64,000 bases of DNA from Streptococcus mitis (GCF_001281025.1 NZ_CP012646.1:587001-651000), one strand, 5' to 3'; positions 37,326 to 47,870 are shown, counted from the stretch's first letter. Notes: generated by a model not told the origin, from the sequence alone. Program-made: numbers and translations.

Positions 37326-37691
37326 ATGACTGTAAAAATTAATACAAAAGATGGTCAAATCGAACTAACAGATGAAGTGATTGCAACCGTCGTAGGTGGA
37401 GCAGCAACTGAGATTTTTGGTGTGGTCGGTATGGCTAGTAAAAATGCCCTCAAAGATAATTTCCAAGCCCTTCTAGGTAAGGAAAATTATTCCAAAGGTG
37501 TCGTCGTGAAGGCAGCCGAAGATGGCAGTATTGCAGTTGATGTATATACCGTGTTGAGCTACGGAACAAAGATTAGCGAAGTGTCAAAAAACATTCAAGA
37601 GCGTGTTCGGTTTAGTTTGGAAAATCAACTTGGAATTACCGCTCAGACTGTAAATGTCTACATTCAAAATATCAAAGTTGTAGGAGAATAA
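37326..37691 (+). CDS. Asp23/Gls24 family protein (YloU-like)
   Basis: 121 aa. Asp23 domain throughout: GQIELTDEVIATVVGGAATEIFGVVGMA, VDVYTVLSYGTKISEVSKNIQERV and TVNVYIQNIKV. Small cytoplasmic protein family associated with envelope stress and lipid metabolism; it is nearly always linked to fakA/yloV, as here (two bases between stop and next start). Confidence 0.92.
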   Translation: MTVKINTKDGQIELTDEVIATVVGGAATEIFGVVGMASKNALKDNFQALLGKENYSKGVVVKAAEDGSIAVDVYTVLSYGTKISEVSKNIQERVRFSLENQLGITAQTVNVYIQNIKVVGE

Positions 37692-37693
37692 CC

Positions 37694-39361
37694 GTGTCAA
37701 AAATTACTACTAGCTTATTTCAAGAAATGGTGCAGGCTGCATCAACTCGTTTGAATAAGCAAGCTGAATATGTCAATTCATTAAACGTCTTTCCAGTTCC
37801 AGATGGAGATACTGGAACAAACATGGGAATGACCATTGAAAATGGAGCTAAAGAAGTTGCAGACAAGCCAGCTTCTACAGTTGGCGAGGTAGCGAGCATT
37901 CTTGCCAAAGGTCTTTTGATGGGTGCGCGTGGAAACTCAGGAGTTATTACGTCTCAGCTTTTCCGTGGATTTTCACAAGCCATCAAGGATAAAGACGAGT
38001 TAACAGGTCAAGACTTGGCCCTTGCCTTCCAATCAGGTGTGGAAGTTGCTTATAAGGCAGTTATGAAACCAGTTGAAGGAACGATTTTGACAGTTTCTCG
38101 CGGTGCTGCTATCGGTGCTAAGAAAAAAGCTGAGCAAACAGATGACGCTGTTGAAGTCATGCGCGCAGCCTTGGAAGGTGCTAAAACAGCACTAGCTAAA
38201 ACGCCAGACATGCTTCCAGTATTGAAAGAAGTTGGCGTTGTGGATTCAGGTGGTCAAGGACTGGTCTTCATCTACGAAGGTTTCCTTTCAGCCCTTACTG
38301 GTGAATATATTGCATCTGAGGACTTTGTAGCGACTCCGGCTAACATGAGTGAAATGATTAATGCTGAACATCATAAGTCTGTAGCTGGTCACGTAGCGAC
38401 TGAGGATATCACGTTTGGTTACTGTACTGAAATCATGGTAGCTCTTAAGCAAGGTCCAACCTATGCCAAAGATTTTGACTACGACGAATTCCGTAACTAC
38501 TTGAATGAACTCGGGGACTCTCTCCTTGTTGTCAATGATGATGAAATCGTCAAAGTCCATGTCCATACAGAAGATCCAGGACTTGTTATGCAAGAAGGTC
38601 TCAAATATGGTAGCTTGGTCAAGGTGAAAGTTGACAATATGCGGAACCAACACGAAGCACAGGTTGAAAAAGAAGCTGCTCAAGTTAGCAAACCAGCTGA
38701 AGAAAAAGAATATGCTTTGATTGCTGTCGTTGCTGGTAAAGGTCTAGCAGATATCTTCCGTTCTCAAGGTGTGGATTATGTTATCGAAGGCGGTCAAACC
38801 ATGAACCCTTCAACAGAAGACTTTATCAAGGCTGTTGAACAGGTCAACGCTCGTAACATCATCTTCCTGCCAAACAACAAAAACATCTTCATGGCAGCTC
38901 AATCTGCAGCAGAAGTTTTGGAGCAACCAGCAGTAGTGGTAGAGACTCGTACTCTTCCTCAAGGTTTGACAAGTCTTCTTGCCTTTGATCCAAGCAAGTC
39001 AATTGAAGAAAATCAAGAGCGTATGACTGCAGCCCTTAGAGATGTCGTTAGCGGAAGCGTCACAACAGCCGTTCGTGATACAACCATTGATGGTTTAGAA
39101 ATCCATGAAAACGATAATCTTGGTATGGTTGATGGGAAAATTCTTGTGTCAAACCCTGACATGCACCAAACCTTGACAGAAACATTGAAACATATGTTGG
39201 ATGAAGATAGTGAAATCGTAACCTTCTATGTCGGTGAAGACGGAAGCGAAGAACTTGCCAATGAAATTGCTCAAGAAATCGCAGAAGAGTTCGAAGATGT
39301 TGAAGTCGAGATTCATCAAGGTCAACAACCTGTTTACCCATACCTATTTAGTGTGGAATAA
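37694..39361 (+). CDS. fakA: Fatty acid kinase catalytic subunit FakA (DAK2/YloV)
   Basis: 555 aa, start GTG or equivalent at 37694 right after the previous stop. The N-terminal DAK2 (DhaL-like) domain has VFPVPDGDTGTNMGMTI with the Asp residues that bind Mg-ATP, and GARGNSGVITSQLFRG. A middle and a C-terminal DegV-like/DAK1-like domain follow. FakA phosphorylates exogenous fatty acids bound to FakB so that they enter phospholipid synthesis. Terminator follows. Confidence 0.93.
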   Translation: MSKITTSLFQEMVQAASTRLNKQAEYVNSLNVFPVPDGDTGTNMGMTIENGAKEVADKPASTVGEVASILAKGLLMGARGNSGVITSQLFRGFSQAIKDKDELTGQDLALAFQSGVEVAYKAVMKPVEGTILTVSRGAAIGAKKKAEQTDDAVEVMRAALEGAKTALAKTPDMLPVLKEVGVVDSGGQGLVFIYEGFLSALTGEYIASEDFVATPANMSEMINAEHHKSVAGHVATEDITFGYCTEIMVALKQGPTYAKDFDYDEFRNYLNELGDSLLVVNDDEIVKVHVHTEDPGLVMQEGLKYGSLVKVKVDNMRNQHEAQVEKEAAQVSKPAEEKEYALIAVVAGKGLADIFRSQGVDYVIEGGQTMNPSTEDFIKAVEQVNARNIIFLPNNKNIFMAAQSAAEVLEQPAVVVETRTLPQGLTSLLAFDPSKSIEENQERMTAALRDVVSGSVTTAVRDTTIDGLEIHENDNLGMVDGKILVSNPDMHQTLTETLKHMLDEDSEIVTFYVGEDGSEELANEIAQEIAEEFEDVEVEIHQGQQPVYPYLFSVE

Positions 39362-39369
39362 GATTAATG

Positions 39370-39397
39370 AAGAACTGAGAAATCAGTTCTTTTTTCT
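39370..39397 (+). terminator. Terminator after fakA
   Basis: AAGAACTGA/TCAGTTCTT stem with GAAA loop, then TTTTTC. Confidence 0.9.
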
Positions 39398-39467
39398 TTT
39401 TGAATAATGAAATCGGTATCTTTTTAATAAAAACAAAAATAACATTCATAAATAAACGTTAAAATAG

Positions 39468-39522
39468 AAAATTCAGAAAATTTCTTCTTTTGTCTTGAAA
39501 ATTTTTGAAAAAATGGTATGAT
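39468..39522 (+). promoter_or_regulatory. ilvB promoter with CodY-like box
   Basis: AAAATTCAGAAAATT (39468-39482) matches the CodY consensus AATTTTCWGAAAATT at 13 of 15 positions. It lies 12 bases upstream of the promoter TTGAAA (39495-39500), 16 nt, TATGAT (39517-39522). Repression by CodY when branched-chain amino acids are plentiful is the known control of ilv genes in this group. Confidence 0.65.
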
Positions 39523-39560
39523 AGTAACAAGTTATTTTTAAGAGAAGAGAAAGGGGAACA

Positions 39561-41261
39561 ATGGAGAAAATCAGTTTAGAATCTCCTAAGACGGGGTCGG
39601 ACCTAGTTTTGGAAACACTTCGTGATTTAGGAATTGATACCATCTTTGGTTATCCTGGTGGTGCAGTCTTGCCTTTTTATGATGCGATATATAATTTTAA
39701 AGGCATTCGCCACATTCTGGGACGCCATGAGCAAGGCTGTCTGCATGAAGCTGAAGGTTATGCTAAATCAACTGGAAAGTTGGGTGTTGCCGTCGTCACT
39801 AGCGGACCGGGAGCAACAAATGCCATTACAGGAATTGCAGATGCCATGAGCGATAGCGTTCCCCTTTTGGTCTTTACAGGTCAGGTGGCGCGAGCGGGGA
39901 TTGGGAAGGATGCCTTTCAAGAGGCAGACATCGTGGGAATTACCATGCCAATCACTAAGTACAATTATCAAGTTCGTGAGACAGCTGATATCCCTCGAAT
40001 CATTACGGAAGCTGTCCATATCGCAACTACAGGTCGACCAGGGCCAGTTGTCATTGACCTACCTAAAGACGTATCTGCTTTAGAAACGGACTTCATCTAT
40101 TCACCAGAAGTGAACCTACCAAGCTATCAACCGACTCTTGAGCCAAATGATATGCAAATCAAGAAAATCTTGAAGCAATTATCCAAGGCTAAAAAGCCAG
40201 TCTTGCTAGCTGGTGGTGGAATTAGTTATGCTGAAGCAGCTGCAGAATTAAATGAATTTGCAGAACGCTATCAAATTCCAGTGGTAACCAGTCTTTTGGG
40301 ACAAGGAACGATTGCAACGAGTCATCCACTCTTCCTTGGAATGGGAGGCATGCACGGGTCATTCGCAGCTAATATTGCCATGACAGAAGCGGACTTTATG
40401 ATTAGTATTGGTTGCCGTTTCGATGACCGCTTGACGGGGAATCCTAAGACCTTCGCTAAGAATGCTAAGGTTGCTCACATTGATATTGACCCAGCTGAGA
40501 TTGGCAAGATTATCAGTGCGGATATTCCTGTAGTTGGAGACGCTAAGAAAGCCTTGCAAATGTTGCTGGCCGAACCAACAATTCATAATAATACTGAGAA
40601 ATGGATTGAGAAAGTCACTAAAGACAAGAACCGTGTTCGTTCTTATGACAAGAAAGAGCGTGTGGTTCAACCACAAGCCGTTATTGAACGCATCGGTGAG
40701 TTGACGAATGGAGATGCCATTGTGGTAACAGACGTTGGTCAACACCAAATGTGGACAGCCCAGTATTATCCTTACCAAAATGAACGTCAGTTAGTGACTT
40801 CAGGTGGTTTGGGAACGATGGGATTTGGAATTCCAGCAGCAATCGGGGCTAAAATTGCTAACCCAGATAAGGAAGTAGTCTTGTTTGTTGGGGATGGCGG
40901 TTTCCAAATGACTAACCAGGAATTGGCTATTTTGAACATTTACAAGGTGCCAATCAAGGTGGTTATGCTGAATAACCACTCACTTGGAATGGTTCGCCAA
41001 TGGCAGGAATCCTTCTATGAAGGTAGAACATCTGAGTCAGTCTTTGATACCCTTCCTGATTTCCAATTGATGGCACAAGCTTATGGCATTAAAAACTATA
41101 AGTTTGACAATCCTGAGACCTTGGCTCAAGACCTTGAAGTGATCACTGAGAATGTTCCTATGCTAATCGAGGTAGATATTTCTCGTAAGGAACAGGTGTT
41201 ACCAATGGTACCAGCTGGTAAGAGTAATCATGAGATGTTGGGGGTGAAGTTCCATGCGTAG
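39561..41261 (+). CDS. ilvB: Acetolactate synthase large subunit
   Basis: 566 aa ThDP- and FAD-dependent enzyme making acetolactate (valine/leucine) and acetohydroxybutyrate (isoleucine). The activating Glu is in GRHEQGCLHEAEGYA, and the ThDP motif runs from GDGGFQMTNQELA to VVMLNNHSLGM. Its stop overlaps the ilvN start by 8 bases (ATGCGTAG), giving coupled translation of the two subunits. Confidence 0.97.
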   Translation: MEKISLESPKTGSDLVLETLRDLGIDTIFGYPGGAVLPFYDAIYNFKGIRHILGRHEQGCLHEAEGYAKSTGKLGVAVVTSGPGATNAITGIADAMSDSVPLLVFTGQVARAGIGKDAFQEADIVGITMPITKYNYQVRETADIPRIITEAVHIATTGRPGPVVIDLPKDVSALETDFIYSPEVNLPSYQPTLEPNDMQIKKILKQLSKAKKPVLLAGGGISYAEAAAELNEFAERYQIPVVTSLLGQGTIATSHPLFLGMGGMHGSFAANIAMTEADFMISIGCRFDDRLTGNPKTFAKNAKVAHIDIDPAEIGKIISADIPVVGDAKKALQMLLAEPTIHNNTEKWIEKVTKDKNRVRSYDKKERVVQPQAVIERIGELTNGDAIVVTDVGQHQMWTAQYYPYQNERQLVTSGGLGTMGFGIPAAIGAKIANPDKEVVLFVGDGGFQMTNQELAILNIYKVPIKVVMLNNHSLGMVRQWQESFYEGRTSESVFDTLPDFQLMAQAYGIKNYKFDNPETLAQDLEVITENVPMLIEVDISRKEQVLPMVPAGKSNHEMLGVKFHA

Positions 41262-41730
41262 AATGTTAACAGCAAAACTACAGAATCGATCAGGAGTCCT
41301 CAATCGCTTTACCGGTGTCCTGTCTCGTCGTCAGGTTAATATCGAAAGTATCTCTGTTGGAGCAACAGAAGATCCGAATGTATCGCGTATCACCATTATT
41401 ATTGATGTTGCTTCACATGATGAGGTGGAGCAAATTATCAAACAGCTCAATCGTCAGATTGATGTGATTCGCATTCGTGATATTACAGACAAGCCTCATT
41501 TGGAGCGCGAGGTAATTTTGGTTAAGATGTCAGCGCCAGCTGAGAAGCGAGCTGAGATTCTAGCGATTATTCAACCTTTCCGTGCAACAGTTGTAGATGT
41601 AGCACCAAGCTCGATTACCATTCAGATGACAGGAAATGCTGAAAAGAGTGAAGCTCTGTTGCGAGTTATTCGACCATACGGTATTCGCAATATTGCTCGA
41701 ACTGGTGCAACTGGATTTACCCGCGATTAA
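41254..41730 (+). CDS. ilvN: Acetolactate synthase regulatory subunit
   Basis: 158 aa. N-terminal ACT domain (LTAKLQNRSGVLNRFTGVLSRRQVNIESI, key parts NRSGVLNRFTGVLSRR) binds valine for feedback control; the C-terminal half is the ALS small-subunit domain. The reading frame overlaps ilvB. A BOX element starts right at its stop codon. Confidence 0.96.
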   Translation: MRRMLTAKLQNRSGVLNRFTGVLSRRQVNIESISVGATEDPNVSRITIIIDVASHDEVEQIIKQLNRQIDVIRIRDITDKPHLEREVILVKMSAPAEKRAEILAIIQPFRATVVDVAPSSITIQMTGNAEKSEALLRVIRPYGIRNIARTGATGFTRD

Positions 41731-41834
41731 TACTCTTCGAAAATCTCTTCAAATCACGTCAGCTTTGCCTTGCCGTACTCAAGTACAGCCTGCGGCTAGC
41801 TTCCTAATTTGCTCTTTGATTTTCATTGAGTATA
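41730..41834 (+). repeat. BOX element 3 (A-C, no boxB)
   Basis: ATACTCTTCGAAAATCTCTTC..CACGTCAGC, GCCTTGCCGTA and CCTGCGGCTAGCTTCC..GATTTTCATTGAGTATA are joined with no boxB. It begins at the final base of the ilvN stop codon and lies between ilvN and ilvC within the operon. Confidence 0.88.
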
Positions 41835-41865
41835 AAAATATTTTAAATTTGTTAAACCAGCCTAA

Positions 41866-42921
<1,056 letters not shown>

Positions 42922-42942
42922 TTGATAGAAATTAAGGTGAAG

Positions 42943-42969
42943 GCGAGTTGGGGGACTAACTCGCTTTTA
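42943..42969 (+). terminator. Terminator between ilvC and ilvA
   Basis: GCGAGTT (42943-42949) pairs with AACTCGC (42958-42964), then TTTT. The T-run is short, so read-through into ilvA is possible. Confidence 0.65.
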
Positions 42970-42974
42970 TAATC

Positions 42975-43003
42975 AATTCATCTCTCTTTTAAGAGGATGA
43001 ATT
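42975..43003 (+). promoter_or_regulatory. Long inverted repeat upstream of ilvA
   Basis: AATTCATC.CTCTT pairs with AAGAG.GATGAATT (13 bp, one bulged T, loop TT). A TATAAT (42968-42973) touches it. With no T-run after it, it is more likely an operator or leader hairpin than a terminator. Confidence 0.45.
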
Positions 43004-43034
43004 GTGATAGTATGAAATAGTCTAGGAGAAAAAG

Positions 43035-44285
43035 ATGTTAAGTTCAAAAGATATCATCAAGGCTCATAAGGTCTTGAATGGTGTGGTCGTTAATACACCG
43101 CTTGATTATGACCATTATTTATCGGAGAAGTATGGTGCTAAGATTTATTTGAAAAAAGAAAATGCACAACGTGTTCGTTCTTTTAAGATCCGTGGTGCCT
43201 ATTATGCCATTTCCCAGCTCAGCAAGGAAGAACGTGAGCGTGGGGTAGTCTGTGCTTCTGCGGGAAATCATGCGCAGGGAGTTGCCTATACTTGTAATGA
43301 AATGAAGATTCCTGCTACTATCTTTATGCCCATTACTACTCCGCAACAAAAGATTGGTCAAGTTCGCTTTTTTGGTGGGGACTTCGTGACTATTAAATTA
43401 GTTGGAGATACCTTTGATGCCTCAGCCAAAGCAGCTCAAGAATTTACAGTTTCTGAAAATCGTACCTTTATTGATCCTTTTGATGATGCCCATGTTCAGG
43501 CAGGTCAAGGGACAGTTGCTTATGAGATTTTAGAAGAAGCTCGAAAAGAATCGATTGATTTTGATGCTGTCTTGGTTCCTGTTGGCGGCGGTGGTCTCAT
43601 TGCTGGGGTTTCTACCTATATCAAGGAAACAAGTCCAGAGATTGAAGTCATTGGGGTAGAGGCTAATGGAGCGCGTTCTATGAAGGCTGCCTTTGAAGCT
43701 GGTGGACCTGTTAAGCTCAAAGAAATTGACAAATTTGCAGATGGGATTGCTGTACAAAAGGTAGGTCAGTTGACCTATGAAGCAACTCGTCAACATGTTC
43801 AAACCTTAGTAGGTGTCGATGAGGGATTGATTTCTGAAACCTTGATTGACCTCTACTCTAAGCAAGGGATTGTAGCTGAGCCTGCTGGAGCGGCTAGTAT
43901 CGCTTCTTTAGAGGTTTTGGCTGAATATATCAAGGGGAAAACCATTTGTTGTATCATTTCTGGAGGAAATAATGATATCAACCGTATGCCGGAAATGGAA
44001 GAGCGTGCCTTGATTTATGATGGGATCAAGCATTACTTTGTGGTTAATTTTCCACAGCGTCCGGGGGCTTTGCGTGAGTTTGTAAATGATATCTTGGGGC
44101 CAAATGATGATATCACACGTTTTGAGTATATTAAGCGAGCTAGCAAGGGGACAGGCCCAGTATTGATTGGGATTGCCTTGGCAGATAAGCATGATTATGC
44201 AGGCTTGATTCGTCGAATGGAAGGTTTTGATCCAGCTTATATTAACTTAAATGGTAACGAAACGCTCTATAATATGCTTGTCTGA
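43035..44285 (+). CDS. ilvA: Threonine dehydratase (biosynthetic)
   Basis: 416 aa PLP enzyme forming 2-oxobutanoate from threonine, the first step to isoleucine. The PLP lysine is in VRSFKIRGAYYA, the phosphate loop is VGGGGLIAG, and a single C-terminal ACT-like regulatory domain follows (HYFVVNFPQRPGALREFVNDILGP). This is the short, Bacillus-like form. AGGAGA precedes the ATG. Completes the ilvBNCA group. Confidence 0.95.
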   Translation: MLSSKDIIKAHKVLNGVVVNTPLDYDHYLSEKYGAKIYLKKENAQRVRSFKIRGAYYAISQLSKEERERGVVCASAGNHAQGVAYTCNEMKIPATIFMPITTPQQKIGQVRFFGGDFVTIKLVGDTFDASAKAAQEFTVSENRTFIDPFDDAHVQAGQGTVAYEILEEARKESIDFDAVLVPVGGGGLIAGVSTYIKETSPEIEVIGVEANGARSMKAAFEAGGPVKLKEIDKFADGIAVQKVGQLTYEATRQHVQTLVGVDEGLISETLIDLYSKQGIVAEPAGAASIASLEVLAEYIKGKTICCIISGGNNDINRMPEMEERALIYDGIKHYFVVNFPQRPGALREFVNDILGPNDDITRFEYIKRASKGTGPVLIGIALADKHDYAGLIRRMEGFDPAYINLNGNETLYNMLV

Positions 44286-44311
44286 GGACTAATAAAAAAA
44301 TATCATATTAT

Positions 44312-44340
44312 TTGCACAATTGATGTATAGGTGCTATAAT
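44312..44340 (+). promoter_or_regulatory. Strong promoter with no obvious gene behind it
   Basis: TTGCAC (44312-44317), 17 nt, TATAAT (44335-44340). The next clear gene starts 780 bases on and has its own promoter. Confidence 0.65.
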
Positions 44341-44421
44341 GAAGATGAAGAAAGGGGGCGATTCCTATGGACTTAGGAAATCGATTACGCTATTTCTATC
44401 ATAACTCATTATAGTACCTAT
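44327..44421. repeat. 16-bp inverted repeat pair enclosing a micro-ORF
   Basis: ATAGGTGCTATAATGA (44327-44342) and TCATTATAGTACCTAT (44406-44421) are reverse complements with one mismatch (a G-U in RNA). The left copy contains the -10 box. TTTTTT follows the right copy. Between them lies a 15-codon ORF. Confidence 0.6.
44367..44414 (+). CDS. Micro-ORF, possibly the N-terminal remnant of an XRE-type regulator
   Basis: ATG after AAAGGGGG encodes MDLGNRLRYFYHNSL and stops. The first nine residues resemble the start of XRE-type HTH regulators (LG.RLRYFR...). It could be a truncated pseudogene or a true short peptide. It overlaps another short frame (MKMKKGGDSYG.., from 44341). Not recognised. 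Confidence 0.25.
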   Translation: MDLGNRLRYFYHNSL

Positions 44422-45058
44422 GTTTTTTGATTCAGTTTATAGTAAGGGAGTAAAATTACTTGTTATATGTAAGGAGTTTTTTGAAATCTACTATTTTATA
44501 TATAGCTAATCTGAAATTTGGCTAAATATAATAGGGATTAGAAAAAATAATCAATACTAATGAGAAGCCTTATACTGAGTTAACTGAGAAGAGTGACGGG
44601 ATACTCGTAAGATGAAGACCGTAGAAAAAATGAAACATAGAATACTACGGTTTCCTAGCTACTCGCCTTTTAATGGGTAGGAGAAATAAAAAGTAAACTT
44701 GATAAAGTAAATAAATAGTACAAGTTGACCAAATGATTGAATGCTGGTGCAGACATGAAAAAGTCTAAAAGGAGAAAAATACTCGTTAGAAATGGTTTAG
44801 AGCAGAAGATTATTTTGTCAAATTTTTTTGTTTTACAGTGGAATAAATAATATGAAATAAGATTAGAATATGTCTAGATTATCGAGAATCAGCATCTGTC
44901 AAATATGAATATTATCACATAAATAAGATTTAATAATACAGTTGTTTTAAAGAACTATAAAAATTGTTTTCGACAATGAAAAACCTATATATTATAAGCT
45001 TTAATAAGATAGCAAGTAAAAATAAGGGCGTTTATTTTATTGAATATATGTTTTTTTA
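44422..45058. other. Gene-free AT-rich region with structured segments
   Basis: No frame longer than about 20 codons with a ribosome site on either strand. Visible structure: ACGGG/CTCGT hairpin near 44596-44608, a perfect 7-bp ACCGTAG (44618-44624)/CTACGGT (44645-44651) stem, and CTAC..GGGTAG near 44659-44680. ATACTCGTAAGATGAAG near 44600 is partly repeated as ATACTCGTTAGAAATGG near 44780. It may encode an RNA or be decayed DNA. Confidence 0.45.
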
Positions 45059-45087
45059 TTGACAAAAAGCATAAAAGCGTATACAAT
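45059..45087 (+). promoter_or_regulatory. Promoter of the 71-aa gene
   Basis: TTGACA (45059-45064), 17 nt, TACAAT (45082-45087). Confidence 0.75.
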
Positions 45088-45120
45088 TAAATATCGTAAA
45101 TAAGAAAATAGGAGAAAGAC

Positions 45121-45336
45121 ATGGCTAAGTCAAACTTTGAAAAAGTAGAATCAGTTGTTGGCTGGGTTCGTGATAAGAAAATCACAGGCTACCGTATCTC
45201 TAAAGAAACGAATGCGCGTGAAATGTCTATCATTGCTCTAGCGCAGGGGCGTGCAAAAGTAAAAAATATTTCGTTTGAAACGGCTCTAGGTTTAATTGAT
45301 TTCTATGAAAAAAATCATGAAAAATTTGAAGATTAA
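45121..45336 (+). CDS. Conserved small protein of unknown function, helix-turn-helix-like
   Basis: 71 aa, charged, soluble. VVGWVRDKKITGYRISKETNAREMSIIALAQGRAKVKNISFETALGLIDFYEK (key parts ITGYRISKET and SIIALAQGRAKV) looks like a degenerate helix-turn-helix: 'gyRISKeTn..' fits the first helix-turn and 'I..l..Gra.v' the second. I believe pneumococci carry it in the same place. AGGAG precedes the ATG, with a consensus promoter. No function known to me. Confidence 0.7.
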   Translation: MAKSNFEKVESVVGWVRDKKITGYRISKETNAREMSIIALAQGRAKVKNISFETALGLIDFYEKNHEKFED

Positions 45337-45392
45337 TCTTTGGATAATGGCGGATTCTTGAATAGGGTCTGCCTTTTCATTTTTTGGCTAGT

Positions 45393-45428
45393 AAAAAGAC
45401 TGCACGGTTGATGCAGCCTTTTCTTTTT
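45393..45428. terminator. Bidirectional terminator
   Basis: AAAAAGACTGCA and TGCAGCCTTTTCTTTTT pair around CGGTTGA. It serves the 71-aa gene (+) and the ATPase gene (-), whose ends face each other. Confidence 0.8.
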
Positions 45429-46167
45429 ATTTGAGATAGCGTTGAAGGAATTCTTTTGTACGGTCTTCTTTAGGATTGGTGAAGAGGTCTTCTGGTTTGC
45501 CTTCTTCAGCAATCACACCCTTATCCATAAAGATAACACGGTGAGAGACGTCACGGGCGAATTCCATTTCGTGGGTTACGACAATCATAGTCAAGCCTTC
45601 CTGAGCCAGATCTTGCATGATTTTGAGGACTTCTCCAACCATTTCTGGATCGAGAGCTGATGTTGGTTCATCAAAGAGAATGGCGTCCGGATTCATTGAA
45701 AGGGCACGAGCGATGGCTACACGTTGTTTTTGACCACCTGAGAGTTGTTTTGGTTTGGCTTGCCAGTAGCGTTCTCCCATGCCGACCTTTTCTAGGTTTT
45801 CTTTGGCAATCTTTTCAGCTTCTGTACGTTCGCGTTTAAGGACAGTTGTCTGAGCGACAATTGTGTTTTCAAGTACGTTAAGATTTTCAAAGAGGTTAAA
45901 GGATTGGAACACCATCCCCAACTTTTCACGGTATTGCGTGAGGTCATAGCCTTTTTCGAGGACGTTTTGTCCATGATAAAGGATTTGTCCATCAGTTGGC
46001 GTTTCAAGGAGGTTAATGGAGCGTAGGAAGGTTGATTTTCCGCTTCCAGAGCTTCCGATGATAGAGATAACTTCTCCCTTGTGGACAGTGAGAGAAATGT
46101 CTTTTAGCACTTCGTTTTGTCCATAGGATTTTTTGAGGTGTTTAATTTCAAGGATTGCTTGTGGCAT
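45427..46167 (-). CDS. glnQ: Amino acid ABC transporter ATP-binding protein
   Basis: 246 aa GlnQ-type ATPase: Walker [10 protein letters not shown], signature [15 protein letters not shown], Walker [26 protein letters not shown]. Its start overlaps the stop of the fused binding protein/permease by one base, so both form one importer (GlnPQ-like). Substrate likely glutamine/glutamate or another polar amino acid. Confidence 0.93.
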   Translation of the reverse strand: MPQAILEIKHLKKSYGQNEVLKDISLTVHKGEVISIIGSSGSGKSTFLRSINLLETPTDGQILYHGQNVLEKGYDLTQYREKLGMVFQSFNLFENLNVLENTIVAQTTVLKRERTEAEKIAKENLEKVGMGERYWQAKPKQLSGGQKQRVAIARALSMNPDAILFDEPTSALDPEMVGEVLKIMQDLAQEGLTMIVVTHEMEFARDVSHRVIFMDKGVIAEEGKPEDLFTNPKEDRTKEFLQRYLK

Positions 46168-47732
46168 TATTTCAAATCCTCCGTTTGCATTTGGTTAGCA
46201 CCTGTAGTATAGGTATCCATGTCCATGCGGCGTTCGATGAAGCGTAGGATACGTGTTACGGTGAAGGTGAGGACAAAGTAAATCACGGCGATGATTGTAA
46301 ATGTCTGGAAGTATTGATAGGTTTGTGTTGCCACGGTATTTCCTGAGAAATAAAGTTCGACAACAGAGATAACGTTCAATACAGATGTATCTTTGATATT
46401 GATGACAAATTCATTACCAGTTGCTGGTAGGATGTTACGGACTACCTGAGGTAGAACAATCTTACGCATGGTTTGGTTATGAGTCATACCAAGAGCAGTT
46501 GCGGCTTCAAATTGTCCCTTGTCAACTGCTAGGATACCACCACGAACAATTTCAGTCATGTAGGCACCGGTGTTGATCGAAACGATGAAGATAGCAGCCA
46601 GTGTACGGTCAAGGTTGATACCGAAAGCTTGGGCAGTTCCATAGTAGATAACCATCGATTGAACGATCATTGGTGTACCACGGAAAATTTCGATATAGAC
46701 ATTGAGGATCCAGCTGACTAGTTTTTGTAGGCCATAAATGGCTTTATTCTCAGATAGAGGAGCAGTACGGAAAACACCAATGGCAAGGCCGATAATGAGA
46801 CCTATGATAGTTCCGACGATAGAGATTAAAAGAGTGACACCAGCACCACGCAAAAGTTGTTGCCAGTTTTCAGAAAGAATTTTAGCGACTTGGCTAAAGA
46901 AACTACTGCTAGTCTCTTCAGTTGTTGTAGCTTCGGCAGGTTGTTCCTTGATCATACGATCCATCAAGGCAACTTGATCGTCTTTTGAAATGGTTTCAAT
47001 GCTGGCATTGATTTGGCTAATACGATTGTCATCTTTACGAAGTCCAATGGCAATAGCTGTATCTTCTTCTCCAGTTTTAAAACCTGGTTCTACTTGAACC
47101 ATTTTAAACTTAGAGTTAGCAGCTTCGGCAGTCAGAGCTTCTGGGCGTTCAGAAACATAAGCATCGATGACACCGGCCTCAAGAGCTTGGCGCATTTGAG
47201 CGAAGTCTCCCATGGCTGTTTCTTTTTTAGCACCTGGGATTTGTGCAATCAAGTCATAAAGGTAGACACCTTGTTGAGAAGTGATTTTCGCACTGTTAAA
47301 GTCATCCAAAGATTTAGCACTTGCGTAGGCAGAATCTTTTTTGACTAGTAGAACTGGTTCACTAGTGTAGTAACTGCTTGAAAAGGCAATTTCTTGTTTG
47401 CGTTCTGCAGTTGGACTCATACCTGCGATAATCATGTCAATCTTACCAGAAGTAAGGGCAGGGACTAGACCTTCCCACTTGGTTTTAACAACTAAAGGTT
47501 CTTTACCTAAGTCCTTAGCGATTTTCTTGGCGATTTGAACATCGTATCCGTTAGCATACTGGTTAGTCCCATCGATTTTGACAGCTCCATTGCTATCATC
47601 GTCCTGAGTCCAGTTAAAGGGAGCATATGCTGCTTCCATCCCGATGCGTAAATATTCATCGGCTTGGGCAACATTGACAAGTCCCAGCATCAGCAAGAGA
47701 CTTGTGAAAATAGATAAGTATATTTTTCTCAT
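46167..47732 (-). CDS. Fused substrate-binding protein and permease of an amino acid ABC importer
   Basis: 521 aa. Signal peptide ([19 protein letters not shown], cleavage after AQA), then a type II binding domain ([44 protein letters not shown]) and, from about residue 290, a GlnP-type permease with EAA loop [19 protein letters not shown]. The GlnPQ transporters of lactic acid bacteria have the same fusion; here there is one binding domain rather than two. Upstream gene in the operon with glnQ. Confidence 0.92.
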   Translation of the reverse strand: MRKIYLSIFTSLLLMLGLVNVAQADEYLRIGMEAAYAPFNWTQDDDSNGAVKIDGTNQYANGYDVQIAKKIAKDLGKEPLVVKTKWEGLVPALTSGKIDMIIAGMSPTAERKQEIAFSSSYYTSEPVLLVKKDSAYASAKSLDDFNSAKITSQQGVYLYDLIAQIPGAKKETAMGDFAQMRQALEAGVIDAYVSERPEALTAEAANSKFKMVQVEPGFKTGEEDTAIAIGLRKDDNRISQINASIETISKDDQVALMDRMIKEQPAEATTTEETSSSFFSQVAKILSENWQQLLRGAGVTLLISIVGTIIGLIIGLAIGVFRTAPLSENKAIYGLQKLVSWILNVYIEIFRGTPMIVQSMVIYYGTAQAFGINLDRTLAAIFIVSINTGAYMTEIVRGGILAVDKGQFEAATALGMTHNQTMRKIVLPQVVRNILPATGNEFVINIKDTSVLNVISVVELYFSGNTVATQTYQYFQTFTIIAVIYFVLTFTVTRILRFIERRMDMDTYTTGANQMQTEDLK

Positions 47733-47834
47733 GATTTCTCCTATTTCTAATCTATTAAAAAATAACTGTCTCCTATTTTATCGAAAAAAACTCTATTTTT
47801 CAATATAGGTAAGCCCTTACTTGAGAAAAAATGA

Positions 47835-47840
47835 TATAAT
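47835..47840 (+). promoter_or_regulatory. Extended -10 before the DUF2207 gene
   Basis: TGATATAAT (TATAAT at 47835-47840 with the upstream TG), -35 weak, about 30 bases before the start codon. Confidence 0.5.
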
Positions 47841-47870
47841 GATAGCAAAGATAAAAAGGGGGCTTAGTTG

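Noticed and set aside
44560..44700. Group II intron fragment or CRISPR/tracr sequence
   Set aside because: No domain V motif, no repeats with spacers, and no matching protein genes.
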